A DNA stretch of 64,000 nucleotides, taken from positions 49,192,501 to 49,256,500 of the forward strand of contig NC_083704.1 in the NCBI RefSeq assembly GCF_033118175.1, written 5' to 3'. Below are positions 23,781 through 36,762 of the stretch, one piece after another (the first letter of the stretch is position 1; each line of letters opens with the position of its first letter). The position numbers were made by a program, and so were the translations under genes. This stretch comes from Dama dama. Lineage: Eukaryota > Chordata > Mammalia > Artiodactyla > Cervidae. The notes beneath the pieces are model-generated. The model was not told the DNA's origin and searched no databases. It saw only the letters and a list, made by a program, of their open reading frames with translations.

Positions 23781-24638
23781 TTAATGAAAATGAAAGTGAA
23801 CACATTGTACAAACAGTAACTTGATTTAATCTTGAAGATATTAGATTGAGTAGAAAAAAAGCAAAAAGCTAAAAAAGAAAAAAAACAGTGCAAATAAAGT
23901 TAAAAACCACGCGAAATAGTGTAGAATTTACAGGTGCAAAAAAACAAGGTAAGCTTGAAAGACAAATAAGAAAAGGATGAACACAAAATTTAGGGTGGTG
24001 ATTGTTTCAAGGGAGGGAACGGAAATAGAAATGGGTTGGGATATGGGTAGTTCTAGTGATTTTTTAAGTAATTGAATAATGGATGTTTCTTGTATTTTAA
24101 TATTTTATGTATTTTTGATGTTCTTTTTTATCTTTTTAATATGTAATGTTAGAAAAAAGATCCCTCAATGCTTACTTTTTGGGTGAGCATTCTCTTCTGT
24201 CGAATGATGCTCCTGAATGATCATTTCTATTGTGTAGTATCAGAGAAGGTCTAGGTTCTGTCTTGGGTAATTACCTTTGTTAGCTCCCTGTTGACCCTTC
24301 TGAGGACCATGGTCAGTAGACCTTATTTTTTCTTGGATGAGTTGTGGGTTTGGCCAGGAAGCCTTCATTCCCTTGTGAACCTTGGTTCTCAGTGGTGTGG
24401 AAGATAGAAAGCAGCTTGTGGACTTTACCTTTCCTGTTTTCTATTGTCAGTCGCCTCTGAAGAGCCTCCCCAGACCCCTAAGACTAAGTAACTCCCAAGG
24501 CCGTATTTTTAAGCTCATGGTCTGCCATGTTGGATTAATGATCACTAGCCCTTGAAAATTTAAGAGAATTCAGTAGTCCTCAAATGTAAAGAGAAGGAGC
24601 TGTGGCTTGTAATTTTTTGTAATTTCATTGTTTTACAG

Positions 24639-24806
24639 ATTGATCAGCTGAAGCAGGAGCTTTCAAAGAAAGAGTCAGAACTTCTTGCCTTACAAACAAA
24701 GCTTGAAACTCTTAGCAATCAGAATTCAGATTGCAAGCAACACATTGAAGTGCTTAAAGAGTCACTTACTGCCAAAGAACAGAGAGCTGCAATTCTTCAA
24801 ACTGAG
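24639..24806 (+). CDS. ERC2: ERC2 internal coding exon (56 codons, coiled coil)
   Basis: Acceptor TTTTACAG precedes the exon and donor GAG|GTAAGG follows it; both junctions are phase 0. The translation starts IDQLKQELSKKESELLALQ, includes KLETLSNQNSDCKQHIE and ends KEQRAAILQTE. It continues directly from the exon ending at 7266, giving FMKTK-IDQLKQ. This is part of the long central coiled coil of the ELKS/CAST family, used in self-association and in scaffolding at the presynaptic active zone. KLETLSNQNSDCKQ distinguishes ERC2 from ERC1, which as I recall has KLETLTNQFSDSKQ. The next exon should begin VDALRLRLEEKE; I did not find it in the remaining 39 kb, so the downstream intron runs beyond the window. 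Confidence 0.95.
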
Positions 24807-26126
24807 GTAAGGTACTGTTTCAGGACAGTAGACATTGAATTGACAGCAAATATCCTACCCAAACAGCTTTCATTAGAAGACTCCCTTATCCAAATCCTTG
24901 GGGCCAGATACATCTTGGATATCAGGTATCTTGGGGATTTTGGAAAGGTAAAATCTATTGCATGTATCACAGATTGTTTAACACTCCCAGTGGGGTTGCA
25001 GCAATATCCCATAAACAAATATATGAATAATTATGCAGAGAAAATTTTTTTTACACTTAAGTATAATAATTAAAGTATATATAAGAAACCTCCTATTGAT
25101 TTGTGTTAGGTTGTGCCACCAAAGGAGTTTGCTTCACAGTTTGCTTTTCTTCTTTGTTCTTTTCATTTTTTGTAGGTTTATTTTTGGATGTTGGAACCAC
25201 AGATAATGATTGTACCTTAAATGGTTTCATTTTATCAAAAATCATAAAAGCATCAGAATGTCCTCTACCTTCCTGTACTGTGTATCTGTGTAGGCTTCAC
25301 TCCTGGCACCCTTACGTTTCTTACTTCCTAAAGAGAGTCCTCAGATTTCAAGAGTATTCTACCCTTTGAAGAAAGTTGATACTGTTTCAACTTATTCACA
25401 GAGTTTCTTAAATGAAATGTGATTTTTTATTTTTATTTCTTATTCATACTTAGAAAAAAAAAAAGCTAAATCCTTGTTGGTATCCTACTTTCTTGCTTCT
25501 TCTCCTTGAATTATACCTTTGGGTCTGCTAAGAAATGCAGAACACAAGCTAGTTATTATGTAAATAAAACAGTTACTAGAATATAAATTATTACATGGAG
25601 TCAATAACAGAGAATACAGTGAATCTCCCTCATTTTTGTGTTGAGGCACTGTTTTACATGGATTACTTTAGAAGGCAATCTACTTGAGTTGCATGTTGTT
25701 TCTTGTGCTCTTGAAGCCATGTCTTTGCATGTGTACATTTTGGGGTCTTTGGGGAAGTTTGGATTTTCTGTAGGAATTACTGGGGCCATAAAGTAGATCT
25801 GTGCCCTCAGTCAAGGTGCAGGAAAATGTACAGAGGAGAAAGGAAACAGGTTCCAGGTTGGATAGGTCTTGGCATGGATCTGATCAGTCTATGCACTTCA
25901 TTGGTCAATAGGCAGTTAATTGGTAGCTTCAAGCCAAAACTGTCATTTTGGCCTCAATGATGTAGGTATTTTACAATTAAGAAATATCATTTTTAGTTGT
26001 GTACAGTTCGACTGTAATGTAGAAGCTTGGATATTTAAATTTTTAAGGCATAAATGAACTATACCTTAATTGAAGGTTGACTTGTATAATATTTGAGGAA
26101 ACAGCAGTGAATAGCAGTGAACTTAG

Positions 26127-26430
26127 AACTATGCTGTCTAATACTATACTATATTAGTATATATTATTATATATATATAGTAATATATAGTATATATTAT
26201 TACTATATACTATAGAACTATGCTATTTAATCCTATAAAACTATGCTGTCTAATACTATACTATATTAGTATATATTATTATATATATAGTAATATATAG
26301 TATATATACACCTTATACTATATATATCGTATACTATATATAGTAATATATAGTATATATTATTACTATATAGTATAATATATACTATAGAACTATGCTA
26401 TCTAATCCTATAAAACTATGCTGTCTAATA
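26127..26430. repeat. AT-rich tandem repeat with palindromic cores
   Basis: AACTATGCTGTCTAATA recurs at 26127, 26239 and 26414. Between copies lie long alternating TA segments such as ATATTAGTATATATTATTAT and GTAATATATAGTATATATTA that can fold back on themselves. Spacing is uneven (112 and 175 bp), so expansion was stepwise. Confidence 0.85.
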
Positions 26431-26760
26431 CAATAGCCACCAGGCACATGGGTCTATTCAAATCTAGATTAATTAAAGTGCAGTTAAATTTAGACTATAG
26501 CTTCTCAGTCACACTAGCCACTTTTCCTGTATTTAATAGTCATATGTAGTTAGAGACTAGTGTACAGCACAGCTATGGAACATTTCCATGTAGCACTTCT
26601 CTATTGGCTTATTGGGACAAATCCTGCCCTCTGCCTGACTTTATAAAGTTTTATTAGAACACAGCCATACTCTATCATCTATGTGCTGTCTTTGGTTGCT
26701 TTTGTGCTGAAAATATTTACTCTCTGGTCCTTTACAGAAAAAGTCTGCCATTTATGGTGT
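26431..26760. repeat. Old DNA-transposon remnants (hAT-Charlie-like)
   Basis: 26615-26752 has the phrases TTATTAGAACACAGCCATA, then TTACTCTCTGGTCCTTTACA and GAAAAAGTCTGCC, typical of a mammalian non-autonomous hAT-Charlie element (MER1-like). 26431-26600 looks like another old element whose edge contributed the repeated GCTGTCTAATA unit of the neighbouring tandem array. Family of the latter is unknown to me. Confidence 0.5.
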
Positions 26761-29716
26761 GTGATTTCTTGGTGAGAGGATTGATTGGGAATTTGCATGC
26801 CTGGCTTGTCTCCTCTCTAACAGTCTTACTCTGAACAGGGCCAGATTTGCTAACCTCCTTTCTGTGATCACAAGCTTTTCTTTAAAGTGGTTGTTCACAC
26901 AGCAACAGATTGCATCACAGTTGCCTCACATTGACAGTAATACTATCACTACTAATGAAGTTACTGTTGCTGTGTATTGGGTAGAAGGAAACTTAAGACG
27001 CAAGGCAGTCTGTTGAGATATGGCCCGGGCGTCTTGATAGTTCCCCTCCAGGAGGAAAGACTGAGAGAAGTCAACTTAGAAAAACTTACTATCTTCCTTT
27101 CACTGCCTTGTACTGATGAGTGCTCTATTCCCCAGCCTCTTTCCCTTTTCTTATTCTGTCCCCTTGTATTTTGCATCTCTCGAATTAATGTAGTTCAAAT
27201 TAGACCTATATATATTTCATGAAAAAGACAGTGGTGACATTATCTGGATAGCTTCCATCCCACATTCAATAATTAAAATGACCCAATAAAGAGACGGCAC
27301 TTTGAAGTAGAAAAAATTATTCTCTGTGTGTAGAGAAAGTGAGATGATTTTCTGGTTTTCTCCTTTGAAGTTGCGAGTGTGAGATTAATGATTTTATCAG
27401 CTGGAAACATACAAGGAATTTTCTTTTGCCTTTTTTCTTTTTTTAAAGTCTTCGTAAATGGAAATGGAAAGAGTTATCTAATGGTATCCATCTCTTAGAG
27501 GAAGCAATTTAGGTTGAAATTAGCTGTAATTGTTGGATCATAGGCAAAGGATTTTTGGCAGCCTGGTAAAGTACATTAAAGTGATTTTCCTGCTTCTTGG
27601 CAAAACAGAGGAAAATAAGAGTCTCCCTACCTAATGTGGGTTAGTGGGTGAGTATTCAGTAGGTAAGATGTTTCCTTGTGCCCTACAAGGAAAGAACTGA
27701 GTTTACATTCCTGTGAAAGGTATGGTTTTCATCCTTAGAAGAGGTTATAAGTGATAGCTCCTTCCAGGTAGATGCCTGAGTCTTTACTGAACGCTCTTGC
27801 CGAAACAGAAGACGACTTTCTCTAGAATGGGAAGAGGCCTTCTGGCACTCTGGAAAACCTGTGCCATTAGCTATCTTTGGCTTCTCTTTTAGAATATGGT
27901 GAAAGTGACAGATGACACTGACTCAACAGTTCATCTCCGTGAGGAAGGCTTTTAACACCATGCAATTTGCATTTGGGAGGTGGTAGGTTGAAGGGTGGGA
28001 CAAGGGGGGAGGCAAGTTGTCTGGGTTTGTGGCTATGTGGCTTGGCTCCTGGATAGATTTGTTTTAACTTGTACAGATGCCCAGATGCTCTTTGACATGT
28101 GTGCAGTAAATCAATAGAATAATAATTACACACATACACAGACACCACATAGCTCTTAACATAGCATTTTACTTTTTAAAATAGCTTCAAAGAACCCTAA
28201 CGCCAAGTATCTTATTTTGCTACTTCCCTTGATGTTTTCCACGTACTAATTTACCCTTATCAACCAACACATTAATTTCATGTGCATAGAGATAATAATA
28301 AATTGACTTTAGTGCCTTGACTTTTATGAATTTCAATGAATAATTGCCAACATATCCAGAAATTAGATAGAAGAAAGGCCTAGCTATTATTTTATCATCT
28401 GAAGGAAAATGTGATATGAAAAAGCAGCATTTAGAAGTGGGAGATGTGTGCACATGCCTTAATCTCTCCATTTAATCACTGTGACGTAAACAAGACTTAA
28501 ATTTCTGAGCCCCCACATCTTGCTTGTAAAACAGCAGTGTTGTGCCTGCTCGACATGTCCATGTGAGAATGTTTAGATTCTTCTAAAAGGTTTTAACTAT
28601 CAGTTGTGTTGACTATCATCACTGCTGTGATTTTTATCACTACTGTATATCAGGATATTTGGGGAAAACTCTCCACCTCACTTCTCCTCTTACCATCCAT
28701 TCTGTGTGTTCTACCCTTGTGGGTCTCCTTTGAATTTTTGGTGTCTGCTTTTATTGAGTTCAGACTTTTATATTTCAGTTGAGTCACTTTTTTATGTCTT
28801 AGAATGATGCAGAGAAATGAAGATACTATGAAAATGCCATCTATTTTGCTCTGGCTTCAAATTAAAAGATGTCTTTGTGTTTTCTTACAAGTACACTTTG
28901 CCCCAGCCCAGCATAATTCCCAAACTGCCAAGCATGATGTCTCTTCTGTATGTTTTCTGGAAGATACGTTATATGATAGTGGTATGTGATGGTTGCTTTT
29001 ATACTCATTTCTGTTCCAAGTAGTTAGGGAAACCTTCTACTGATCTAAAGGAAAACACTTGAAAACCTGTGAATTAAAAAATGTATGGGTTTAGTGTTGA
29101 GAAGGTGAGAGGCAACACATGCAGGTTAGGTTAGTGGCAGCTCCTTGGCAAAGATCCATAACATTTTTGATTTTGGTTTTTAAATGTCATCAATATAAGA
29201 AAATGTCATGCAGTCTGTTGGTTCACTCCTCAGAAAATTAACCTCAGCACATGAATACTTATAGTCACAAGCCATAACATATATACTTTTAGGTAGTTTA
29301 CATATACCCTGAAGCATTTCTAAGAGTTTCACATTAAAGATCCCTGCCCTATGGATTTCGTGAATTTTTCATTCAACATATATATTTTGAATGACTACTA
29401 CACAGTAGTAGTAGAACCACAGTAGAACCACATTTGGTTCCTGCCTTTATTGAGTCAACATTATAGTGGGTATATGGATATATGATTGAGAGCTGATCAG
29501 AATACCTTGACCACTCACTGAATCCATTATCACTGGTTGGTAATAATCCCAGACAAAATCTTAATTGGACTTCATCTCTCTTTGCTTTTTTAAAAGCAGA
29601 GAAAAGGAAACAAAGAAGCTAGAAATAAATGTTTAGCTCCTTTGACGACTGAAGTATGCAAGGTATATGAATATAGCCATTTATATCTCTTGTAATTTAA
29701 GGTTAATATTGCTAAA

Positions 29717-29836
29717 GGTTCCCTCCTGATTCAGTGGTAAGGAATTTGCCTGCCAATGCAGGAGATGTTACTTTGATCCCTGGGTTGGGAAGATCTCCTG
29801 GGGAAGGGAATGGCTACCCACTCCAGTATTCCTAAG
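29717..29836 (+). mobile_element. Bov-tA SINE, 3'-incomplete
   Basis: Head GGTTCCCTCCTGATTCAGTG, CCTGCCAATGCAGGAGATG, GATCCCTGGGTTGGGAAGA and CCACTCCAGTATTCCT, then intronic sequence. The BovB-like tail is missing. Confidence 0.85.
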
Positions 29837-30229
29837 GTGATTACACTGTTAATGTTAAGATTTTATGTTTGATTTAAACTGATCCTCTGGTTCTCCTTGA
29901 GAAAAGGAATTATATTTATAAACTTACAGATTATTTCAGGAGTTACTGCATCTATTTAGAAATGCTTCAGTCAGCTATACTTTAGATAGACCCTCCTCTC
30001 AACTTGTCTGAACAAGCAGCATATTATTTGAAAATATTTTATTAAGCATCAATGATGCACAAGGTGTTGGACAATGTGGGATCCATAATCTCAGAGGATA
30101 CTGGTCTTGAATTTAGTAATTTAATTACATTGCTCAAATGTCTACTAAATACAAGACATGCCTGCTCTCTTGACTTCAAAAAACTGTGGCTGTTTTTCAT
30201 GCAATATGTTATTTTAAACTTGACTTAAA

Positions 30230-30365
30230 ACTTGTGAATTTGGTATTGTTGTCCCCATTTTTTAAGACTAGGAAATAGAGGTTCAGAGAGAATATGTATC
30301 TTATTCAAGGTCACAGAACAGTGAGTGACAGACTTGGGTTCTCAAGTTCTAAAACTCTTAACTAG
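30230..30365 (-). repeat. MIR SINE remnant
   Basis: GTTGTCCCCATTTTTTAAGA, then GAAATAGAGGTTCAGAGAGA, then TTCAAGGTCACAGAACAGTG and TGACAGACTTGGGTTCTCAA: the reversed MIR core in order. Confidence 0.75.
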
Positions 30366-31459
30366 AAATCTAACACTTTTCAAGAGTCCCAGTGGACCAA
30401 GGGCTTTCTTTGTGTTAAGGAAGTGATGTACATTATCTCATTTAATATTCATGGCAAAGGTTATGCCAGATTTTATAATTCTGTATTTAATAGGGAGGTT
30501 CACTAGGGATTCAAGAATGCTCACCAGATACAACCCTATACTGTCTATGAATAAGGATAAGAATGAATAACTCCGAGACTGTAAATTCTTACAGTAACAT
30601 TGTGGCTGTAGCAGTAGCACTGTGGGTATATTAATGAGGGATGTTGTCCAAACGTTAGGGAGGATACCATTTTTATGAAGTCTAGAATTCCAGTATATTG
30701 AGAAGAATGTATTGTTTATTATTTAATTTTTATTTCTTTAAAAATGTTTAGGATTGTGCATATATGTACATATTCACACATGCATTCACCCTTTGTAGGA
30801 AAAAAAAAGGAATGGACAACAGTATCTTAATGTGTTTTATTTTTGTTAGAGTCTCAGGTGATCTTTAAATGGTCTATGATACACATACTGTACATTTGTA
30901 GTATAAAAATTAAATACATTCTTAACAGAAATGGTGATGATAATTTCTTTAGGGAGGTTGTACAAGTTACTGGTAGAGGAGGAGGTGCTTTTTAAGCCCG
31001 TGGCAGCATTTTTTGTTCAAGCCTCTGAGTCATGGATGATTCAGTGTGATAACACAACTAGTGGAGCTGTCAGTTTTCATGATGAATCATAAAACCAAGC
31101 TTTTGACTCTGAAAATGTTGTTTTATGGAGAAAAGACACATTTTATGAGTCCTTGTTTCTGGGTTTTTTTTCTCATTGAAATGGCTCCTCCACCCTACTT
31201 CAAGGTGAGGCCAGGACTCCTGGTTATAACGGTCACACTGACAAGGAGTTGGGAATGCTTTATGGTGTCCAGGGGCTGTGGGACAAGATGCATTCACATG
31301 AGGCTTTGCAAACTGTTCTTATACTTGAGGAACTACTCCTTCTTCTAAACTCACACAGTTGACAAAAGGAGTTTTTTAAATGACTGGAAATTATATTTTC
31401 CACAGTATGTAAGATGGGATTTACAAAGAGTGCTCCTTTACTTTTAAAAAATAATTACA

Positions 31460-31899
31460 TATATATGTGTTAGTATGCTGTAATGTTCTTTATCTTTCTG
31501 GCTTACTTCACTCTGTATAATGGGCTCCAGTTTCATCCATTTCATTTAGAAAGATGGTAACGACAACCCTTTATGCAAAACAGAAAAAGAGACACAGAAG
31601 TACAGAACAGACTTTTGAACTCTGTGGGAGAAGGTGAGGGTGGGATGTTGTGAAAGAACAGCATGTATATTATCTATGGTGAAACAGGTCACCAGCCCAG
31701 GTGGGATGCATGAGACAAGTGCTCGGGCCTGGTGCACTGGGAAGACCCAGAGGAATCGGGTGGAGAGGGAGGTGGGAGGGGGGATCGGGATGGGGAATAC
31801 GTGTAAATCTATGGCTGATTCATATCAATGTATGACAAAACCCACTGAAAAAATAAATAAATAAATAAATAAATAAATTAAACACACAAACACACACAC
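31460..31899 (+). mobile_element. Short L1 with 5' inversion and 13-bp target-site duplication
   Basis: 31460-31545 is L1 in minus orientation (end of ORF2). From about 31546 L1 runs plus through the 3' UTR to a (TAAA)n-type tail. The two arms are adjacent in the L1 reference copy (about 21692-21775 inverted, then about 21783 onward). AAAAATAATTACA is duplicated at 31447-31459 and 31900-31912. This is the signature of twin priming. Confidence 0.92.
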
Positions 31900-32999
31900 A
31901 AAAATAATTACAGTTTTCCTTTTTACCTCTTGCCCCTGTTGACTGGCAAGCAGTAAAGTCCTTTTTAATCACTTTAGCCCAGCCTTCAAACGATAATATT
32001 AGAATTGTCCTTTTTGAGATAGACTTTTGTTTAATGCCCTTCATAATCACAGCTTTTAAAAATGAATTGTTTTTTTCAAAAAGTTAGTAGCAAATGATGG
32101 AACCAACTTTTAAGGCTGTCAAAACACCCCAGTGCCAAATCAGGGTGCATTGTATCACTTTTAAGACTTTCAAGGAATGTCTTTAAAATTAATAAATGAA
32201 AGAGGTTGGTGAAAAAATATAGAAAACAAAATCCTGGTGTCACTTGTATTTTTCATTCTAATCCCATCGTTGGCTTCACATTTTAAAATGTTTTTATTTG
32301 ACCAGGAAAGGCATCATTTGAAATTTTTATTGATAACACTCTTAACTTCAAGAAAAAGACATAAACCTGCAAAGCTGTAACTATCATGGTGGCCACAATT
32401 GGGAGGTCTGCAAAATAGTTTATTACCAGTAGGAAAAAAATCTTGGGAACCACAGTCATTATAGGGGTCACCACCTCTGCTACGTGCATTTTATTTTTTT
32501 TCCCCTTTTCATTTTGAGGGTATGTATGATGGCAGTGCCAAACTACACACATTCCCCTCCCCTAATGTCTGTGGGCTTTGTTTTGATTCTCTCTTTATTA
32601 ATGATGTGAAAACTTTGGGGTCACACAAAAATGAGCCAGGGTCAGCCTTTGGGGGCCCCAGAATGCTGAAAATGTCTTGGTATCTAGCTAGTAAAGACAT
32701 TGTTTAAAGGAGCTAGGTTTCACTTCAGATTTTTAGCTGTTCTGCAGATTTTAGATACCTGGGTACACTTTGCAAGTCAGTCTCCTACTCTTGCTTTCTT
32801 AAGGTGAGAAAGGAAAGACTTGTGGTGAAGTAATTAAAATGTGTCCTGGTTGTTGGCTGCAGTTCTGTGACTTTTTTTGAGGGGTCCTGCTAAAGGATGG
32901 TACAGGTAGTTACAAGCATTCTTTTATTCCATAGGTCCAGAGCCCAGTGCTTTTGTTATCATTGTTCAGGCTTTCAGAAAATGCCATATTTAACACCTT

Positions 33000-33660
33000 G
33001 TTAGTATAAAATTGCTTTTGACTTCATAAACACAGGTGTTCAGTTTGAATCTTAATCAACTGTGAAATAGGTAGATGTCTAAAAGGAAATTCTATAAATT
33101 GTGAACATGACTCTGTCAGCACACTAAATGGATTAGGAAAATTCATTGTCTGCCGTGTAATTGAACACCAGTGTGATGCGTGGACAAGAATTAGTCTTGA
33201 AAAGCCAATAAAATGGAGGAAAAAAGCAGAGCCCAGGAGATGTTGATTGTGTGGGTTCCCCCCACCACAAATGAACGCTGGTGCAGAAGAACTTGGACAT
33301 CAGAATGGCTATTTAGAGGACGGCCAAGAAGGAATACATATGAGCAGACAACACAGAATTTATAGAGTAAAACCACAAGCACCTTATTTTCCATTGTACT
33401 AAAATAATGATATTTTACAGTACCATTTTATATGTAATTCTGCTTTCAATTTTATATTGTTACTGCAGCTCAAATCTCATTATAAACGTTCCAACAAAAA
33501 TCCCTTTTTAATCAAAAACTTTCCAATCCTTAGCCCATTGTCAACTTACTTTGAACAATGTATTTTTCTACTGAAGCAAAGGAATTTGGCCCTTCTATCT
33601 GAGCTCATTGGGATGTTATTTGAACTGTGTGGCTCAACATGTAATTAAGATAACTGATTC
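33000..33660. other. Repeat-free intronic block, possible conserved noncoding element
   Basis: I recognise no transposon in this stretch. It has balanced composition and no splice-flanked frame. Calling it conserved is only an inference from its repeat-free state inside a repeat-dense intron. Confidence 0.25.
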
Positions 33661-34983
33661 ATTTTAATTTCTGTATTACATCCCTTCATAATATGTATTC
33701 ATTTTGGGGGGGGGTATAGAGATACAGGGTCAGAGCCATTTATATTCTTTGAAAGAAAAGCAATAGATCAGTAGTGCTTTTTATTTCTATTTTATAAAAG
33801 ATGTCTATAGTATATTAAGCTGCAACTTAAAGTGACAATATACAAGTAGTTAATCATCTGTGAGAGAGTACATGTCCATGGTAAGTGCTACCTACTGGTG
33901 AATGGTTTGCAGGAAAAAAAGAATATATTTATGTCATGTCTGTGGGAAGCTGAAAATTGCCACTTTAGAAAAGGAGATGACAGAATTTAGGAGGAGGAAA
34001 ATCCAACCAAACTCTCACTGACCTCCAAGCTCACTTTCTTTCTTTTTTTTTGATATAAATTTTATGGAAAACAGAATTTATTAAGTACTTCCATTTATTT
34101 TTTTTCCTTTTGGAATCACCATTTGGAAATAACCAGTGTACATCGTGATTAAGTTCTCCCTGACACTGGACCCACATTTGTAGCACTTGCCTCCATTCCT
34201 CTGGAAAAAGGATAACATTTGCTGTGGTTGGGCTTCTTTATGTGTATATTTACATATCAAACCAAAATGTAAAGAGTGAAGTTAAATTGCAGGGCTTCTG
34301 CAAGAATCTTTTACCCATTCTCATATGAACTTTATTCTTTTTAAATTAAATACAGATATTTATTCTATACAGACATATATTTCACCCTTCTTGTTTTATT
34401 TTTTTAAAAAGGGGAGAATACAACTTGAGGTAATAAGTTGTGTGGGGGAGGATCATTTTAACTCTAGAAATTTGTTTTTATGGCCAGCATTTCTTTCTTG
34501 AAGTGTGTGAAATTTATTTTTTTGCATGTATTTTTTTATTATTTAAAATTTTCAGTGTAAGGGATTTATCAAATCCTTATTAATAGAATAATATTCGGCC
34601 TCTACAATACTACTTGGCAGTTGTTAATTTGAAACTGGACAGATCGTAAGTTCTATCGTTAAGATCTTGTGAAATGTACAGGCAAGAAGAAGACCCAGCT
34701 CCTCACTTACTGAATGTGACTGCTTAGCTAGTGCCAGCAAAGCTGGGTGTCAGAGGGTTGATTCTCCATGGCTATGACCACCTTTGGCAACTCTTGTGAG
34801 AGTAGTTGAGGAAAAAGGGAAACGCATGACTAGGAGAATTGCTTAGGACTGCCAGAGATCTAGACATTAGGGTTTGTCAACTTTTCTACCTCACTCCCAT
34901 CCAAAGTTGAAAAATACATTTATGGAAAGATGTACATGAGTTTTAAAGATTTAATTTGGAAAAATTTAGTCATATTTGTTTTT

Positions 34984-35022
34984 TGCTGTGTGTATGTGTG
35001 TATGTTGTGTGTATGTGTTAGA
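34984..35022. repeat. TG-rich simple repeat
   Basis: Imperfect TGTGTATG units. No other feature nearby. Confidence 0.6.
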
Positions 35023-35899
35023 AGAAACAGAACACTAAGGTATGGAAGCTAGATAAATAGCATCATTTTGGCAACCTTCTTTGTTGGATCTTCTGTAGAT
35101 TAAATAAGCCTACTAAATTAAATGCCTTTTGTGGGTTAGTGTAGTGCTAAATGCCAGGAATACAAAAATGAACAAGAGATAAATGTTCTCGGCATTACCA
35201 CTCATAATATGATTATTGAGAAATATTTAAGTTGTTTTTTTTTTTTATTTCTTTTTGTCCTTGAGTATCCACTAGGGTTGACTCATGGAAAATACAGTCC
35301 AGTGAACTGTTAGTTGCTTATCAGAGCAATCCATAAAGACTTTGGGCGTGTAACAGGGCCTCTGAGGAAGACCACGGAAGTAACTAACCAGAAGGAGAAC
35401 TTGTCTCTATGGTCAGAGCCTTTTTCATTTATAGATCTTTAAATTTTCAAGTGTCACTTTCTTGGACAAAGTTTATAATGTAGGTTGTATAGTACACAAA
35501 AATACAGTCTTATTCCTCAGAGACATTGTGGCCTAGCTGGAGTTTTCATTACTGTGCTGCATGCACTTAAGTATTTGTTTTAACCCTTTGTTAACCTAAT
35601 ATTTATGAAGAAGGAAAACATCACCATAACATAAATTTATTGAAGAAAGGGATGTTTTGACTTACTGTCTGAAGTATCTGAGCTCTGAGAGTAGTGCCTG
35701 GCACAATGTAGGGACTGCAAAAATATTTGTTGAATCTGTTATTGATCTTTGGCATTACTGGAAGTGTAGTGGGAGGATTAGATGAGATATTGCATCATGG
35801 TAGCAATGGAAATATTCCTTTTTAGGTGATGCTTTAATATTAGTATTATGAGAAAACATGAATTAACTCTTCTGTAACTTTGTTATGGGGAAAATATTC

Positions 35900-36725
35900 C
35901 TAACTATGAATCAAGATCTGCTAGTAGCAAAAATATGTAAGATTGATAAGCTTGATGACATGAAATAAAGAATTTGTGCCTGGCAAAAATTATCATAGAG
36001 TAAAAGACAAGTAACAACTTGAGCAATATACTTGCTAGTTATGCTGCAAAAAGAGGGTTTTTATCTTTAATAAAGTTTTTATAAACAACCCTAGGGACCA
36101 ATAACCTATAGAACCAAAGGGTAGTAATATATAGATAGAACGATGGTCATAATATTATAGGTTATACACAGAAAAGTAGAAGTGAGTAGTCCTTAATTTA
36201 TGATGCTCAACCTGATACATAAGAGAAATGCATATTAAAACTACATTGAAAAATGATTGCTCATTTGTTAGATTAGCAAAAATTCCAAGATTTGAAATAT
36301 ATGCTACTTATTGGTGGGGAAAAACTAGCCTTACAATACCACTGCTCTTAGGAATGCAAAATGGTACATCCCCTTTCAGAGAGGAATTTGCCAACATCTA
36401 GCAGTTCACACAAGTTTGCCTTTGACTCAGAAATCCCAATCCTAGGAGTAGATTCCAAAGATACACTGACAAAAATACAGAACAGCCAAGATTTTTCATT
36501 ACAATATCATCTGTAATAGTAAAAGACTAGAAACAACCAACGTGTCTGTCAGAATGGGACTTACTGAGTAAGTCACTGTGATCCGCAAATGGATTACTAT
36601 GTAGCTGTGTAAAAGATGAAGAATATCTCTATATATTGATATGGAGTGACCTGTTGGATATATGGTGAGGTGGAAAAAAAACAGATTGCTGAAAAGTGTA
36701 TAAACCTGCTATTAACCTAAGAGAT
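35900..36725 (+). mobile_element. Ancient L1 3' end
   Basis: Degenerate ORF2 C-terminal order: AGAGAAATGCATATTAAAAC, TTATTGGTGGGGAAAAACTA, GGAATGCAAAATGGTACATC, AATCCCAATCCTAGGAGTAG, AGTAAAAGACTAGAAACAAC. Multiple stops and indels show an old mammalian L1M-type copy. Confidence 0.75.
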
Positions 36726-36762
36726 TGAAGAAATGCACATGTATGTATAAATATATGTATGA

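Larger units (their letters stand above)
7267..24638 (+). other. ERC2: ERC2 intron between the two exons (17.4 kb)
   Basis: GT at 7267-7268 and AG at 24637-24638 bound the intron. It is filled by L1, BovB and SINE insertions listed separately. Repeat-poor parts are 8550-9760, 10970-12320, 12810-15090 and 23780-24600; none shows a plausible splice-flanked open frame. In ERC1, as I recall, an alternative cassette exon exists at the equivalent junction. I saw no counterpart here. Confidence 0.85.

Noticed and set aside
7111..24806. ERC1 as the gene instead of ERC2
   Set aside because: Residues such as IASLERNIRDLEDE, ANGVLNTEDREEE and SNQNSDCKQ fit ERC2; ERC1 as I recall it differs at several of these positions.
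26127..26430. CRISPR-like array
   Set aside because: Only three unevenly spaced repeats with AT palindromic spacers in a mammalian intron; no Cas genes.
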